This document shows, piece after piece, positions 25,158-33,391 of a stretch of DNA of 64,000 nucleotides (position 1 is the stretch's first letter; each line of letters opens with the position of its first letter). The notes under the pieces were generated by a model. That model worked only from the letters and a program-made list of their open reading frames with translations, searched no databases and was not told the origin of the DNA. The position numbers and the translations under genes are program-made. The DNA comes from Planomicrobium stackebrandtii (GTDB lineage Bacteria; Bacillota; Bacilli; Bacillales_A; Planococcaceae). The DNA lies in contig NZ_JAUSWB010000002.1 in assembly GCF_030814955.1 (NCBI RefSeq), positions 248,001 through 312,000 on the forward strand. The letters are read 5' to 3'.

Positions 25158-26360
25158 ATTTTGTAGTTTCGCTTTCACAGCATCGGCATGTGCAGCTTTG
25201 ACTTGTTCCAAAAGAACAGTCTCCGTGAGCAGTCGATAGCCGGTATAGGCCAATGCCTTGGCGCCTTTGATGAGGGCATCGTTGCCGTGGGACGATTTAG
25301 CAGCTTCACGGAACTCAGCGGTATGGGCAATCAAGCTTTCAGGTCCGATTTTAATGTAGCCATGTGCAGTAGGGACTTCATAGCTGATATTGCCAGCATC
25401 TGTAGAGCCAAGTCCAGAGATGCGGGAGTCGGCTACAGTTTCACCTTGTGCTTCCAGCTCGCGGCGGACAATCGCATCTAAGGCTGGGGTAAGGACTAAG
25501 TCACGCACTTCGTTCTGGAAACGCTCGATTTTCACTGTAGCACCCGTTGCTAAAGCAGCGCCTTCGGCAATGGCCCGGATTTTGCGCGCAGTATCGGATG
25601 TTTTCTTCCAGGAATCGCCGCGGATATAAAAACGGGCTGCCGCATATTCTGGAATGATGTTCGGCGCATCGCCCCCGTGCGTAATGATTCCGTGGACGCG
25701 TGCATCGGCCGGCAGTTGCTGGCGCAATGCATTGATGCTGTTAAACAGCTGCAAAACGGCATCGAGTGCATTGATGCCTTGTTCAGGAGATCCTGCCGCA
25801 TGGGCCGGCTTGCCGTAAAAGTGGAATTCCAATGGATCGACAGCGAGGGAAGGGCCGGTGACAGCCGAATTGCCGGAAGGATGCAGCATCAATGCGGCAT
25901 CAATGCCCCCGAGCAGACCGTGTTTAACGAAACTGCCTTTGGCACTGCCATTCGGCCCGCCTTCTTCCGCAGGTGTTCCGAGGACCACAACGCGTCCGCC
26001 GGTAGTTTCCAGTGTTTCTGACAAGGCGATAGCGGCTGCGATACTGGTCGTTCCAATTATGTTGTGGCCACAGGCATGGCCAATTCCAGGTAGTGCATCA
26101 TATTCAGCGAGATAAGCAATCGTTGGTCCAGGAAGAGTACTTTTCTTGCTGGCGAAAAAAGCGGTATCATGGCCGGCAACTGCTTTGTCAACGGTAAATC
26201 CGGCATCCTCCAGCAAACTGATCAATAGGGAACTGGCATAAAACTCTTCATTGCCAATTTCCGGCTTGGCGTGGATTGCCTGGCTTGTTTCAATGTATGT
26301 CTTGCTTCGGGAATCGACTGACTGGGAAAGGGTCTGGGCTGCTTCCTTGGTAAGGGTCAT
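25155..26360 (-). CDS. M20 family amidohydrolase (AbgB/N-acyl-amino-acid hydrolase type)
   Basis: A 401-residue M20D metal-dependent amidohydrolase. Motifs: GHACGHN (two-metal ligands) near residue 97, and PAEEGGPNG near 130 carrying the catalytic Glu pair; lid domain about 185-300 with HFYGKPAHAAGSPEQGINALDA. The family removes acyl groups from amino acids or cleaves aminobenzoyl-glutamate. It lies 97 bases after metQ with its own GGAGG and shares the operon terminator, so it is probably read with metNPQ from the SAM riboswitch. A role in freeing methionine from N-acyl-methionine is therefore attractive, but is inference. Confidence 0.75.
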   Translation of the reverse strand: MTLTKEAAQTLSQSVDSRSKTYIETSQAIHAKPEIGNEEFYASSLLISLLEDAGFTVDKAVAGHDTAFFASKKSTLPGPTIAYLAEYDALPGIGHACGHNIIGTTSIAAAIALSETLETTGGRVVVLGTPAEEGGPNGSAKGSFVKHGLLGGIDAALMLHPSGNSAVTGPSLAVDPLEFHFYGKPAHAAGSPEQGINALDAVLQLFNSINALRQQLPADARVHGIITHGGDAPNIIPEYAAARFYIRGDSWKKTSDTARKIRAIAEGAALATGATVKIERFQNEVRDLVLTPALDAIVRRELEAQGETVADSRISGLGSTDAGNISYEVPTAHGYIKIGPESLIAHTAEFREAAKSSHGNDALIKGAKALAYTGYRLLTETVLLEQVKAAHADAVKAKLQN

Positions 26361-26456
26361 TGGAATTCCTCCTATAAAGGTTGAGTTGGCCGGATGATTG
26401 ATGCCGTTTATCGATGTTGCAAGAAAAGCAGTTTTGGTTCAGTGAATAGACAATAT

Positions 26457-27290
26457 TTACTCGTAATCAACCAATTCCTCAACTGTTACAACTGTTGGAA
26501 TCTGAGCACCTTTTGTATGCTCAATGATAAAGTCGGCTGTGTCTTCTTGCTGATAAATCTCAACGATCTTCTGGTAAGCTTCATTGTCTGCTTCGTCAGC
26601 ACTTGCAGCAATTAGGTTGATATACGGTTTAGCTGTATCGCTTTCACGGGCAATCGGATCCTCTGTCGGGTTCAAGCCAGCATCCACTGCGACGCCATTG
26701 TTGATGACAGAACCGGCAACATCAGGCATAGCGCGTGGCGTATGGCCAGATACCATCGGCATAATTTCAATATTTTTCGGGTTGTCGATGATGTCTTCGG
26801 CAGTTCCGGTAAGTCCGGCATCTTCAGACAGCGTGATCAGTCCAGCTTCATCAAGCAGCAGGAGTGCGCGGCCCATGTTGGTTGCTTCATTCGGCATTGC
26901 GATTTGTGAACCTTCGGGAATTTCATCGATGGATTCGTATTTATCGGAATACAAGCCCATTGGCGCAATTACAGTAGAGCCAATCGGTACGATATCGATA
27001 TTGTGTTCTGCTACAAATTCGTCAAAATAAGAAATTGTTTGGAACGCATTCAAGTCAAGTTCACCTTCGGCAAGCGCTAAGTTGGGTGCTACATAATCAG
27101 AAAAGGTTTGGATTTCCAAATCGATTCCTTCGGCTTCGGCTTTATCGGCAATGTAATCCCAAATGGTCGTATCAGATCCGCTGATGCCAAGAGTGACGGT
27201 CGTGTTGCCTTCAGAACTGCTGTCGTCTCCGCAAGCCCCCAAGGTTAATGCTGTTAGTGAAAGTAAGGCAGTAGCTGTAATTTTTTTCAT
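26457..27290 (-). CDS. metQ: Methionine ABC transporter substrate-binding lipoprotein
   Basis: A 277-residue NlpA/MetQ lipoprotein that binds D- or L-methionine outside the membrane. Signal peptide 1-19 with lipobox LGAC (Cys20); then VTLGISGSDTTIWDYIAD and DLNAFQTISYFDEF, the family signature around the ligand site, and PNEATNMGRALLLL. It has its own GGAGG site. It is separated from metP by a 300-base repeat array, unusual for an operon whose other junctions are tight. Confidence 0.92.
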   Translation of the reverse strand: MKKITATALLSLTALTLGACGDDSSSEGNTTVTLGISGSDTTIWDYIADKAEAEGIDLEIQTFSDYVAPNLALAEGELDLNAFQTISYFDEFVAEHNIDIVPIGSTVIAPMGLYSDKYESIDEIPEGSQIAMPNEATNMGRALLLLDEAGLITLSEDAGLTGTAEDIIDNPKNIEIMPMVSGHTPRAMPDVAGSVINNGVAVDAGLNPTEDPIARESDTAKPYINLIAASADEADNEAYQKIVEIYQQEDTADFIIEHTKGAQIPTVVTVEELVDYE

Positions 27291-27333
27291 GATTAATTCC
27301 TCCAGTTTCTCTATGTTGTTATTATTAGTTCTA

Positions 27334-27629
27334 AACTTTTATATTCGTCAGAGCTACACGCACGCTTGCGCTTTTCCTTGTCTAGACTCCAGCTGCGAGC
27401 CCTTCGAGTCGCTTCAACCTTTTCCAGCAATGGCTGAAAAACGCCATTACCGGCAAGGCTTCCAGCGCTTGTCGAAGCTAAACGGCAGCTTCCGCTTTTC
27501 TTTATTGTCTAGACTCCAGCTGCCAGATTCTCGGATCATAAGCCACTCTGGCTGTGCGGCTGAAAACATGCCGCTTCGCCAGATCGTCTTATGCCTGTCG
27601 AATCTAAACGGCAGCCTCCGCTTTTCTTA
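27334..27629 (-). repeat. Repeat array 3, inside the met operon: type A, type B, truncated unit
   Basis: Read on the minus strand, units start at 27627 (type A), 27501 (type B) and about 27376 (truncated after some 40 bases), giving periods of 126 and 125. The first begins two bases past the metP stop codon and the array ends 44 bases before metQ. Orientation is along transcription, so each unit would be present as an RNA hairpin in the metNPQ transcript. Type A and B sequences match those in the array at 7101. Confidence 0.88.
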
Positions 27630-28280
27630 TCAACTGCGTCGTACAGTTCTTGATAATACATTTCCAAGAGATTGAACACCCTGCACCAGCACTACGAGGA
27701 TCGCTACGGTAATGAACATGACAAGTGTGTCGAATCGCTGATAGCCGTATGTGATGGCCAAGTCTCCAAGACCGCCTCCTCCGATGGCACCTGCCATGGC
27801 GGATGCACCAATGAGTCCGACTACAGCTATGGTCAATGCGAGAACCAGGGAGCTTAAAGCTTCTGGAATCAAAAAGCGGAAAATAATTTGCATCGGTGTG
27901 GCACCCATTGCTTGGGCTGCTTCGATAACCCCTTTGTCGACTTCCAATAAGGAGTTTTCGATTAATCGTGCAATATAAGGTCCAGCATAGAAAACTAATG
28001 GCACAATGGCGGCTGCCGTTCCAATGGACGTGCCGACAATCAGGCGCGTCAATGGAATAATGGCGACCATCAGGATAATAAATGGGACGGAACGGAAAAT
28101 ATTGATGACAACGTTGAGCACCTTTGAAATCGGTTCGTTTTCCAATAAATGGCCTTTGCGTGTGACCACTAGCAAGATGCCGAGCGGGAAGCCGATCAAT
28201 AAGGAAAAGCCGAATGCGGCACCCGTCATATAAACGGTTTCCCAAAGAGCTTCTAAGATTTGTTCGTAGTTAACTGACAT
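27630..28280 (-). CDS. metP: Methionine ABC transporter permease
   Basis: A 216-residue MetI-type permease with five or six membrane helices. The EAA loop reads EAAQAMGATPMQIIFRFLIPEAL (about 140-162), which contacts the MetN ATPase. The start (ATG 28278-28280) overlaps the metN end by 11 bases, with the GAGGAGG site inside metN, so translation is coupled. Homodimer with MetN2 expected. Confidence 0.92.
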   Translation of the reverse strand: MSVNYEQILEALWETVYMTGAAFGFSLLIGFPLGILLVVTRKGHLLENEPISKVLNVVINIFRSVPFIILMVAIIPLTRLIVGTSIGTAAAIVPLVFYAGPYIARLIENSLLEVDKGVIEAAQAMGATPMQIIFRFLIPEALSSLVLALTIAVVGLIGASAMAGAIGGGGLGDLAITYGYQRFDTLVMFITVAILVVLVQGVQSLGNVLSRTVRRS

Positions 28281-29301
28281 AATTATTGACCTCCTCTATG
28301 TGAATATCACTTTCCCGAATAGAGGATAATGCCCGTCCGATTTCACTCGGCTCTCCGGAAAATTCGACAATCAGGTTGCCATATGGAATGCCTTGCAGCT
28401 CCGTAACATTGCCGAACAGAACATTCAAATCGACCTTAAAGTCACGCGACACGCGGGACATGAACGGTTTGCCGACGGAATTGCCGGTAAACTGGAGACG
28501 GTAGATGGCATTGCTGCTTTTGGCATTTTGAATTTGCAGGAGCAGAGATTCAGGCAATTCATCATTCATAACAGAGCGGACAAAGCGCTTTGTGGTAGGC
28601 TGCTGCGGATTGGAGAAGATATCAAAGACGCTGCCTTGCTCGATGACTTTTCCTGCTTCTAGAACAGCCACTTTATCGCAGATTTCCCGGATCACACCCA
28701 TCTCATGTGTAATGAGCAAGATGGTGATGTTGTATTCCTTGTTGATTTTGCGCAGCAGATCTAAAATCGATTTAGTCGTTTGAGGGTCAAGAGCCGATGT
28801 TGCTTCATCGCACAATAGGACGGAAGGGTTTGTGGCCAGCGCACGGGCAATGCCGATTCGCTGTTTCTGTCCACCGGATAGCTGATCCGGATATTTTTGT
28901 GCCTGGTCCCCAAGTCCGACAAAGTCGAGCAGGTCTTTGACTTGTTTTTCGATATCCGCTTTTGGCGTTTTCGCCAGCAAGAGCGGCATCGCTACATTGT
29001 GGTACACCGTTTTAGAATTCAACAGATTGAAATGCTGGAAAATCATGCCGATGTCTTTTCGGATGGTGCGAATTTCTTTACTGGATAAGGTGGAAATGTC
29101 CTTTCCCTGAATCAATACACGTCCTGTAGTAGGGCGCTCAAGCAGGTTCACGGTGCGGATCAACGAACTTTTTCCGGCTCCGCTAAAGCCGATGACCCCG
29201 TATATTTCGCCGGTTTCGACGGTGAGGTCAATGCCGTTCAAGGCATGGATTTCCTGTTTGCCAGATTGGTAGGTTTTGGCGACGCCTTCGAATTGAATCA
29301 T
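28270..29301 (-). CDS. metN: Methionine ABC transporter ATP-binding protein
   Basis: A 343-residue ATPase. Walker A GFSGAGKSS (near 38-46), signature LSGGQKQR, Walker B VLLCDEATSALDP and H-loop LITHEM are all present. A C-terminal NIL domain (about 265-343) is the regulatory domain by which intracellular methionine inhibits transport in E. coli MetN. ATG 29301 has AAAGGAGG 9 bases before it; the longer frame upstream lacks a site. First gene after the SAM-I riboswitch. Confidence 0.95.
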   Translation of the reverse strand: MIQFEGVAKTYQSGKQEIHALNGIDLTVETGEIYGVIGFSGAGKSSLIRTVNLLERPTTGRVLIQGKDISTLSSKEIRTIRKDIGMIFQHFNLLNSKTVYHNVAMPLLLAKTPKADIEKQVKDLLDFVGLGDQAQKYPDQLSGGQKQRIGIARALATNPSVLLCDEATSALDPQTTKSILDLLRKINKEYNITILLITHEMGVIREICDKVAVLEAGKVIEQGSVFDIFSNPQQPTTKRFVRSVMNDELPESLLLQIQNAKSSNAIYRLQFTGNSVGKPFMSRVSRDFKVDLNVLFGNVTELQGIPYGNLIVEFSGEPSEIGRALSSIRESDIHIEEVNNYVS

Positions 29302-29377
29302 GGTGATAATGCCTCCTTTTGCTGTAGTGGATCTTATCAAATCGACGGTGTCTCAAATTCTCCTTGAGATAATAGAC

Positions 29378-29554
29378 AAAAAAGAGCCTTCCTTTTTCTT
29401 ATCCATAAGAAAAAAGAAGGCTCCAGTTGAAACCATCTAATTCTCATCTTCCAAATGCACAAAGGCATTTGCAGGAGTTGGCACAGTTTTTGCGGTTAAA
29501 CAAATCTGCTGCCGAAACGTCTTAGGGCCTGTCCCTCGGTTTCTCTTGATAAGA
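29378..29554 (-). ncRNA. SAM-I riboswitch (S-box) of metNPQ
   Basis: On the minus strand the region opens with CTTATCAAGAGAAACCGAGG and continues with GGACAGGCCC and later GATGAGAA, the hallmarks of the S-box: P1 arm, kink-turn region and P4 side. It ends in an expression platform whose long GAGCCTTC...GAAGGCTC hairpin plus T-run (29378-29424) is a terminator. With SAM bound the terminator forms and transport genes are off. Start is set by the P1 CTTATC and end by the terminator. A TTGACT/TAAAGT promoter lies just upstream. Confidence 0.88.
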
Positions 29555-29586
29555 AAGTGATGTATGCTATTCGATTCGTGAGTCTT

Positions 29587-29615
29587 ACTTTATGGTGAAA
29601 TAACAAAAAAGTCAA
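29587..29615 (-). promoter_or_regulatory. SigA promoter of the metNPQ riboswitch transcript
   Basis: Minus strand TTGACT (29610-29615), 17-bp spacer, TAAAGT (29587-29592), 33 bases before the S-box begins. Confidence 0.65.
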
Positions 29616-29677
29616 GGGGGAAATTGAGATTTATTTCACAAACTTTAAAATATGAATAAAACCTTTGTGAAATCTAC

Positions 29678-30319
29678 TCAATTTGATGTGGTAGATTTCT
29701 TGCCTAAGACTGAAGACACTTTATTTTCAGTTCCATCTTTTATTCGGATAATATTTTCGCTATGCTTCCATACAGCCATAGCAAACAGGGCAGATGCTGT
29801 CAGCAAGGGCCAGGCTCCGGAAGCGGGGCCGACAGCGATTACAAAATAGATGGCATAGAGGACAAGTACGCCTATTACCAAGTAGTCTGTTGCCAGCGAA
29901 ACGCCGATCAACAGCAGCAGGCCAAGCAACCCAAGCTTCCAGTCAAGCGCAAGCATAACGCCTATGACCGAAGCGGTGCCCTTGCCGCCATTAAAATTCA
30001 TGTAGAAGGGGAAATTATGGCCGAAAACCACACCGGCGCCTGCCACAAACAATAATGCCCAGGTCATTTCAGATGAAAAACTTCCTGTTTCCAATAACAG
30101 ACGGAGACCTGCAACCGCAGCAAAGCCTTTAAAAATATCAATAAATGCAACTAGCAATCCGTATTTCCAGCCCAGAACGATGGCAGCGTTGGAAGCACCA
30201 GAATTTTTCACGCCTTCTTTTTTAACGTTGATTCCTGATAAAGCCTGCGCAGCAAGAGATCCATGAAAACAACCAATGATATAGCCCGCGATAAACAACA
30301 CCAAAACCCACATAAGCAT
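29678..30319 (-). CDS. Diverged PlsY-family glycerol-3-phosphate acyltransferase
   Basis: A 213-residue polytopic membrane protein of the PlsY family, which acylates glycerol-3-phosphate using acyl-phosphate. The three conserved motifs are present but altered: GSLAAQALSGINVKKEGVKN (motif 1 region), SGASNAA instead of the usual GATN, and GHNFPFYMNFNGGKGTA. ATG 30319 was chosen because GAGGAGG lies 7 bases before it; the longer frame upstream has no site. It is likely a second, non-housekeeping PlsY (inference). It lies between two SAM riboswitches without a visible link to methionine. Confidence 0.75.
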   Translation of the reverse strand: MLMWVLVLFIAGYIIGCFHGSLAAQALSGINVKKEGVKNSGASNAAIVLGWKYGLLVAFIDIFKGFAAVAGLRLLLETGSFSSEMTWALLFVAGAGVVFGHNFPFYMNFNGGKGTASVIGVMLALDWKLGLLGLLLLIGVSLATDYLVIGVLVLYAIYFVIAVGPASGAWPLLTASALFAMAVWKHSENIIRIKDGTENKVSSVLGKKSTTSN

Positions 30320-30389
30320 GCTAATTCCTCCTCTGTAATTGATAACGTTTGAAAGAAAGGAAGGTTTCAAAATTTTTTGACTAATGGAC

Positions 30390-30418
30390 TTGACAAAAAG
30401 CGCGGAAGTTTTTATACT
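30390..30418 (+). promoter_or_regulatory. SigA promoter of metY-metX
   Basis: TTGACA (30390-30395), 17-bp spacer, TATACT (30413-30418): a near-consensus vegetative promoter ahead of the riboswitch. Confidence 0.85.
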
Positions 30419-30448
30419 TCTCAACAAGATGAAAAACCAAATCAAATA

Positions 30449-30615
30449 CTCTTATCAAGAGTGGCGGAGGGATAGGCCCTGTGATGCCCGGCAACCAACA
30501 GACGTTTTTGTCTGGAAAGGTGCTAATTCCTACAGAACTGATCGACAGGTTCTGACAGATAAGAGGAGGAAACTCCGTAATTTACGGCCCTCTTCTTACC
30601 GAAGAGGGCTTTTTG
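30449..30615 (+). ncRNA. SAM-I riboswitch (S-box) of metY-metX
   Basis: Classic S-box: CTCTTATCAAGAGTGGCGGA, GGGATAGGCCCTGTGATGCC, CCGGCAACC, and closing GATAAGAG (30558-30565), which pairs with the opening CTCTTATC. A GCCCTCTTC/GAAGAGGGC terminator with T-run follows (30587-30615). SAM binding should stop transcription before metY. Confidence 0.95.
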
Positions 30616-30664
30616 CTGTTCTCTTCGGCATTATTGTATCCATAAAAAATAGGGGGAATGGAAA

Positions 30665-31957
30665 ATGACAAACTTAAAACCAGAAACTTTATTACTGCAT
30701 GGCGGACAACAGCCGGATCCTGCAACAGGATCAAGAGGGGTGCCAATCTATAAAACCACTTCTTACGTCTTTAAGGACACGCAGCACGCACAGGATCTTT
30801 TTGGCCTTAAGGATACCGGCAATATTTACTCACGCATCATGAATCCGACAGTCGATGTTTTCGAACAGCGGGTAGCATTATTAGAAGGCGGTACAGCGGC
30901 AGTTGCTCTGTCTTCCGGAATGGCCGCCATTGCCTTTTCCATTATGAATATTGCTGAAGCCGGGGACGAAATCGTGGCGGACAGCAACCTGTATGGCGGA
31001 ACGTACAATTTATTTGCAAACACCTTGCCGCGTTATGGCATTAAGACCAAATTTGTTGATGCGACAAATCCTGAAAATTTCAAAGCGGCAATTACAGAGA
31101 AGACGAAAGTTTTATTCGGTGAAATAATTGGCAATCCAAGCTTGAATGTCTTTGATGTAGAAAAAATAGCAGCAATTGCACATGAAAATGGCATTCCGTT
31201 GTTAATCGACAACACATTTGCTTCTCCGTATGGCAGCAATCCCATTAAATTCGGTGCCGATGTTGTCATTCACTCTGCCACAAAATGGATTGGCGGTCAC
31301 GGCACGACCATTGGCGGAATAGCAGTGGACGCCGGAACCTTCAATTGGGACAATCCACGATTCCCGAATTACACGCAGCCGGACGAAACATATCACGGAT
31401 TGCGTTATGGCATTGATGTTCCGGAAGCGGCCTTCGCAACAAAACTTCGCGTTCAGCTGCTGCGGGATTTTGGTCCGTCCCTGAGTCCTGAAAGTGCACA
31501 TGCTTTGTTGCAAGGATTGGAAACTTTGCATCTCCGCATTCCAAAACACAGCAGCAATGCCCAACTTGTCGCAAATTATTTGAAGCAGCATCCACAAATC
31601 GAGTGGGTTAATTTCCTTGGTTTTGAAGATCATCCTTCTCATCAACTGGCAAAGAAATACTTGGAAAACAATGGTTACGGTTCGATTGTCAATTTCGGAA
31701 TTAAAGGCGGACGTGAGGCAGGACGTAAAGTCATCGACAGCGTCAACCTTTGGTCTCATGTAGCCAATGTAGGAGATGCCAAATCGCTGATCATTCATCC
31801 GGCTTCCACCACACATCAGCAATTAAACGATGAAGAATTAAAATCATCCGGCGTAACGGAAGAGTTGATCCGCTTGTCTGTCGGATTAGAGAACGCAGAA
31901 GATTTGATCGCTGATTTGGAACAGGCGATACAGGCGGCAGTATTGGAAAATGCATAA
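30665..31957 (+). CDS. metY: O-acetylhomoserine sulfhydrylase
   Basis: PLP enzyme that makes homocysteine directly from O-acetylhomoserine and sulfide. At 430 residues it has the MetY length, longer than the approximately 380 of cystathionine gamma-synthase. The PLP lysine is Lys207 in HSATKWIGGH; YSRIMNPT near 55 and SSGMAA near 83 are the phosphate- and cofactor-binding signatures; LIIHPASTTHQQL near the end is the cosubstrate loop. GGGGG site before the ATG. Paired with metX 12 bases downstream under the SAM riboswitch. Confidence 0.93.
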   Translation: MTNLKPETLLLHGGQQPDPATGSRGVPIYKTTSYVFKDTQHAQDLFGLKDTGNIYSRIMNPTVDVFEQRVALLEGGTAAVALSSGMAAIAFSIMNIAEAGDEIVADSNLYGGTYNLFANTLPRYGIKTKFVDATNPENFKAAITEKTKVLFGEIIGNPSLNVFDVEKIAAIAHENGIPLLIDNTFASPYGSNPIKFGADVVIHSATKWIGGHGTTIGGIAVDAGTFNWDNPRFPNYTQPDETYHGLRYGIDVPEAAFATKLRVQLLRDFGPSLSPESAHALLQGLETLHLRIPKHSSNAQLVANYLKQHPQIEWVNFLGFEDHPSHQLAKKYLENNGYGSIVNFGIKGGREAGRKVIDSVNLWSHVANVGDAKSLIIHPASTTHQQLNDEELKSSGVTEELIRLSVGLENAEDLIADLEQAIQAAVLENA

Positions 31958-31969
31958 GGAGGGATTGTC

Positions 31970-32983
31970 ATGAACACAGTAGCCATCGGCGCGTTAACCC
32001 TGGATTCAGCTAAGGTGTTAAACGATGTAGAACTTGCATACGAACGTCATGGAGACGAAAAAGCTCCGGTTGTCTTAGTATGCCATGCATTGACAGGCGA
32101 TCAATATGCTGTTGGCACAAAGGACAATCCAGGATGGTGGGCAGGATTAATCGGACCAGGCAAGCCGGTGGATACAGATGTTTTTCAGGTGATTACTTTC
32201 AATGTTTTGGGAGGATGCCATGGATCGACTGGCCCGCTTTCGATAAATCCGGAGACTGGAACCCCTTATCGCGGTGAATTTCCAACTCTAACCATACGTG
32301 ATATGGTACGTGCAGAACATCATGCCTTGAAAAAGCTTGGAATTCACCACCTTGCAGGCGTGATTGGGGGCTCGTTAGGTGGTATGAAAACTTTGGAATG
32401 GGGAAAGTTGTATCCGGGGTTTGTTGATGCGATTCTTCCATTAGCAGTTACACCCCACTACAGTGATTATGGTGTGGCTTTTAATCATATCGGTATTTTG
32501 GCGATTGAAAATGACGGAGCATTTAATGGTGGAAATTACGAGGATTCCGCTCTTTTAAAAGGATTCGAAGTTGCCCGCATGGCAGGCATGGTCACTTATC
32601 GCAGCGGGAACATGTTTAATCAGCGATTTGGCCGTACCAATGATGGCGATGAATTTAACGTACAGTCATACTTGAACTACCAGGGGAAGAAACTTGCGGA
32701 TCGGTTTGATGCCAACAGCTATGTGCTGCTGCTGAAAGCCATGAACACCCATGATATACAGGATGCTGTTCTGGATATCCCGGTGTTTTCCCTATCTTTT
32801 ACTCATGACTTGCTTTATCCGAGTGAACTGATGGTTCCATGGCTTGAAAAGCAGAGAGCGGCAAGCTGGCAAATCGTTGAAACAGATTTTGGCCACGATG
32901 GATTTTTAGTGGAATTCGAAAAATGGGGCGGTTTTATCGAGAGGAAGTTAAAAAGTTTACTAGTACCGGAACTCACAAGATAG
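31970..32983 (+). CDS. metX: Homoserine O-acetyltransferase
   Basis: Acetylates homoserine with acetyl-CoA, giving the substrate of MetY next door. The 337-residue alpha/beta hydrolase fold has nucleophile Ser135 in GGSLGGM, Asp in FTHDLLYP and His in DFGHDGFL. An NVLGGCHGSTGP block marks the MetX branch. AAGGAGGG precedes the ATG. The pair metY-metX defines direct sulfhydrylation as the methionine route here. Confidence 0.93.
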   Translation: MNTVAIGALTLDSAKVLNDVELAYERHGDEKAPVVLVCHALTGDQYAVGTKDNPGWWAGLIGPGKPVDTDVFQVITFNVLGGCHGSTGPLSINPETGTPYRGEFPTLTIRDMVRAEHHALKKLGIHHLAGVIGGSLGGMKTLEWGKLYPGFVDAILPLAVTPHYSDYGVAFNHIGILAIENDGAFNGGNYEDSALLKGFEVARMAGMVTYRSGNMFNQRFGRTNDGDEFNVQSYLNYQGKKLADRFDANSYVLLLKAMNTHDIQDAVLDIPVFSLSFTHDLLYPSELMVPWLEKQRAASWQIVETDFGHDGFLVEFEKWGGFIERKLKSLLVPELTR

Positions 32984-32997
32984 GTGAAATTGATTAC

Positions 32998-33046
32998 AAA
33001 AAAAGCATTCGATCCGGGAATATTTCCCCCGATCGGATGCTTTTTT
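32998..33046 (+). terminator. Rho-independent terminator of metY-metX
   Basis: Long AAAGCATTCGATC.../GATCGGATGCTTT stem and TTTTTT; A-rich start makes it usable for the minus-strand gene as well. Confidence 0.85.
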
Positions 33047-33052
33047 CTGCGG

Positions 33053-33283
33053 TCAGTCTTCATCCTTGATATCCACATCGTCTGGAATCGGCGTAGCGCG
33101 CCACTCCTCCAACGCTTGTTTAGCTTCTTCCAACTGCTGGAAATGCGTGCCGAACTGAGAGGTGTTGATCATGTATTGTTCTCCATCATGGACTGCACGG
33201 ATACGGCCTTCTAATACGTAGCGATTGACTTGTTCTTCAGACATGGACAAAAAAGCGGCAGTTTCCTTGACTGTCATATACAT
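33053..33283 (-). CDS. Excisionase-like helix-turn-helix protein
   Basis: A 76-residue protein with a winged HTH of the excisionase/MerR-like type (MTVKETAAFLSMSEEQVNRYVLEGRIRAVHDGEQYMI, residues 3-39), followed by an acidic helical tail. AGGAGGGG precedes the ATG. No integrase or other mobile gene is near, so it is more likely a small chromosomal DNA-binding protein than a phage excisionase. Target unknown. Confidence 0.7.
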   Translation of the reverse strand: MYMTVKETAAFLSMSEEQVNRYVLEGRIRAVHDGEQYMINTSQFGTHFQQLEEAKQALEEWRATPIPDDVDIKDED

Positions 33284-33391
33284 AGGATCCCCTCCTCTTT
33301 TCTTTTATTATAATAGAAGAAGACAGCTATCTCAATCCAACAGTACCATGGTATGTTACTAGGGTAGTATAGAAAGTCAGAGGTGTTGAAT

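Noticed and set aside
27604..28245. 213-codon minus-strand frame overlapping metP
   Set aside because: It is a shifted frame of metP with arginine/histidine/serine-rich composition and no start site.
30320..30445. Longer N-terminus for the PlsY-like protein
   Set aside because: It would run through the metY promoter, and the internal ATG has a GAGGAGG site and begins the first membrane helix.
33053..33283. Sign of a prophage or integrated element from the excisionase-like protein
   Set aside because: No integrase, phage genes, attachment repeats or change in neighbouring gene type; probably a chromosomal small HTH protein.
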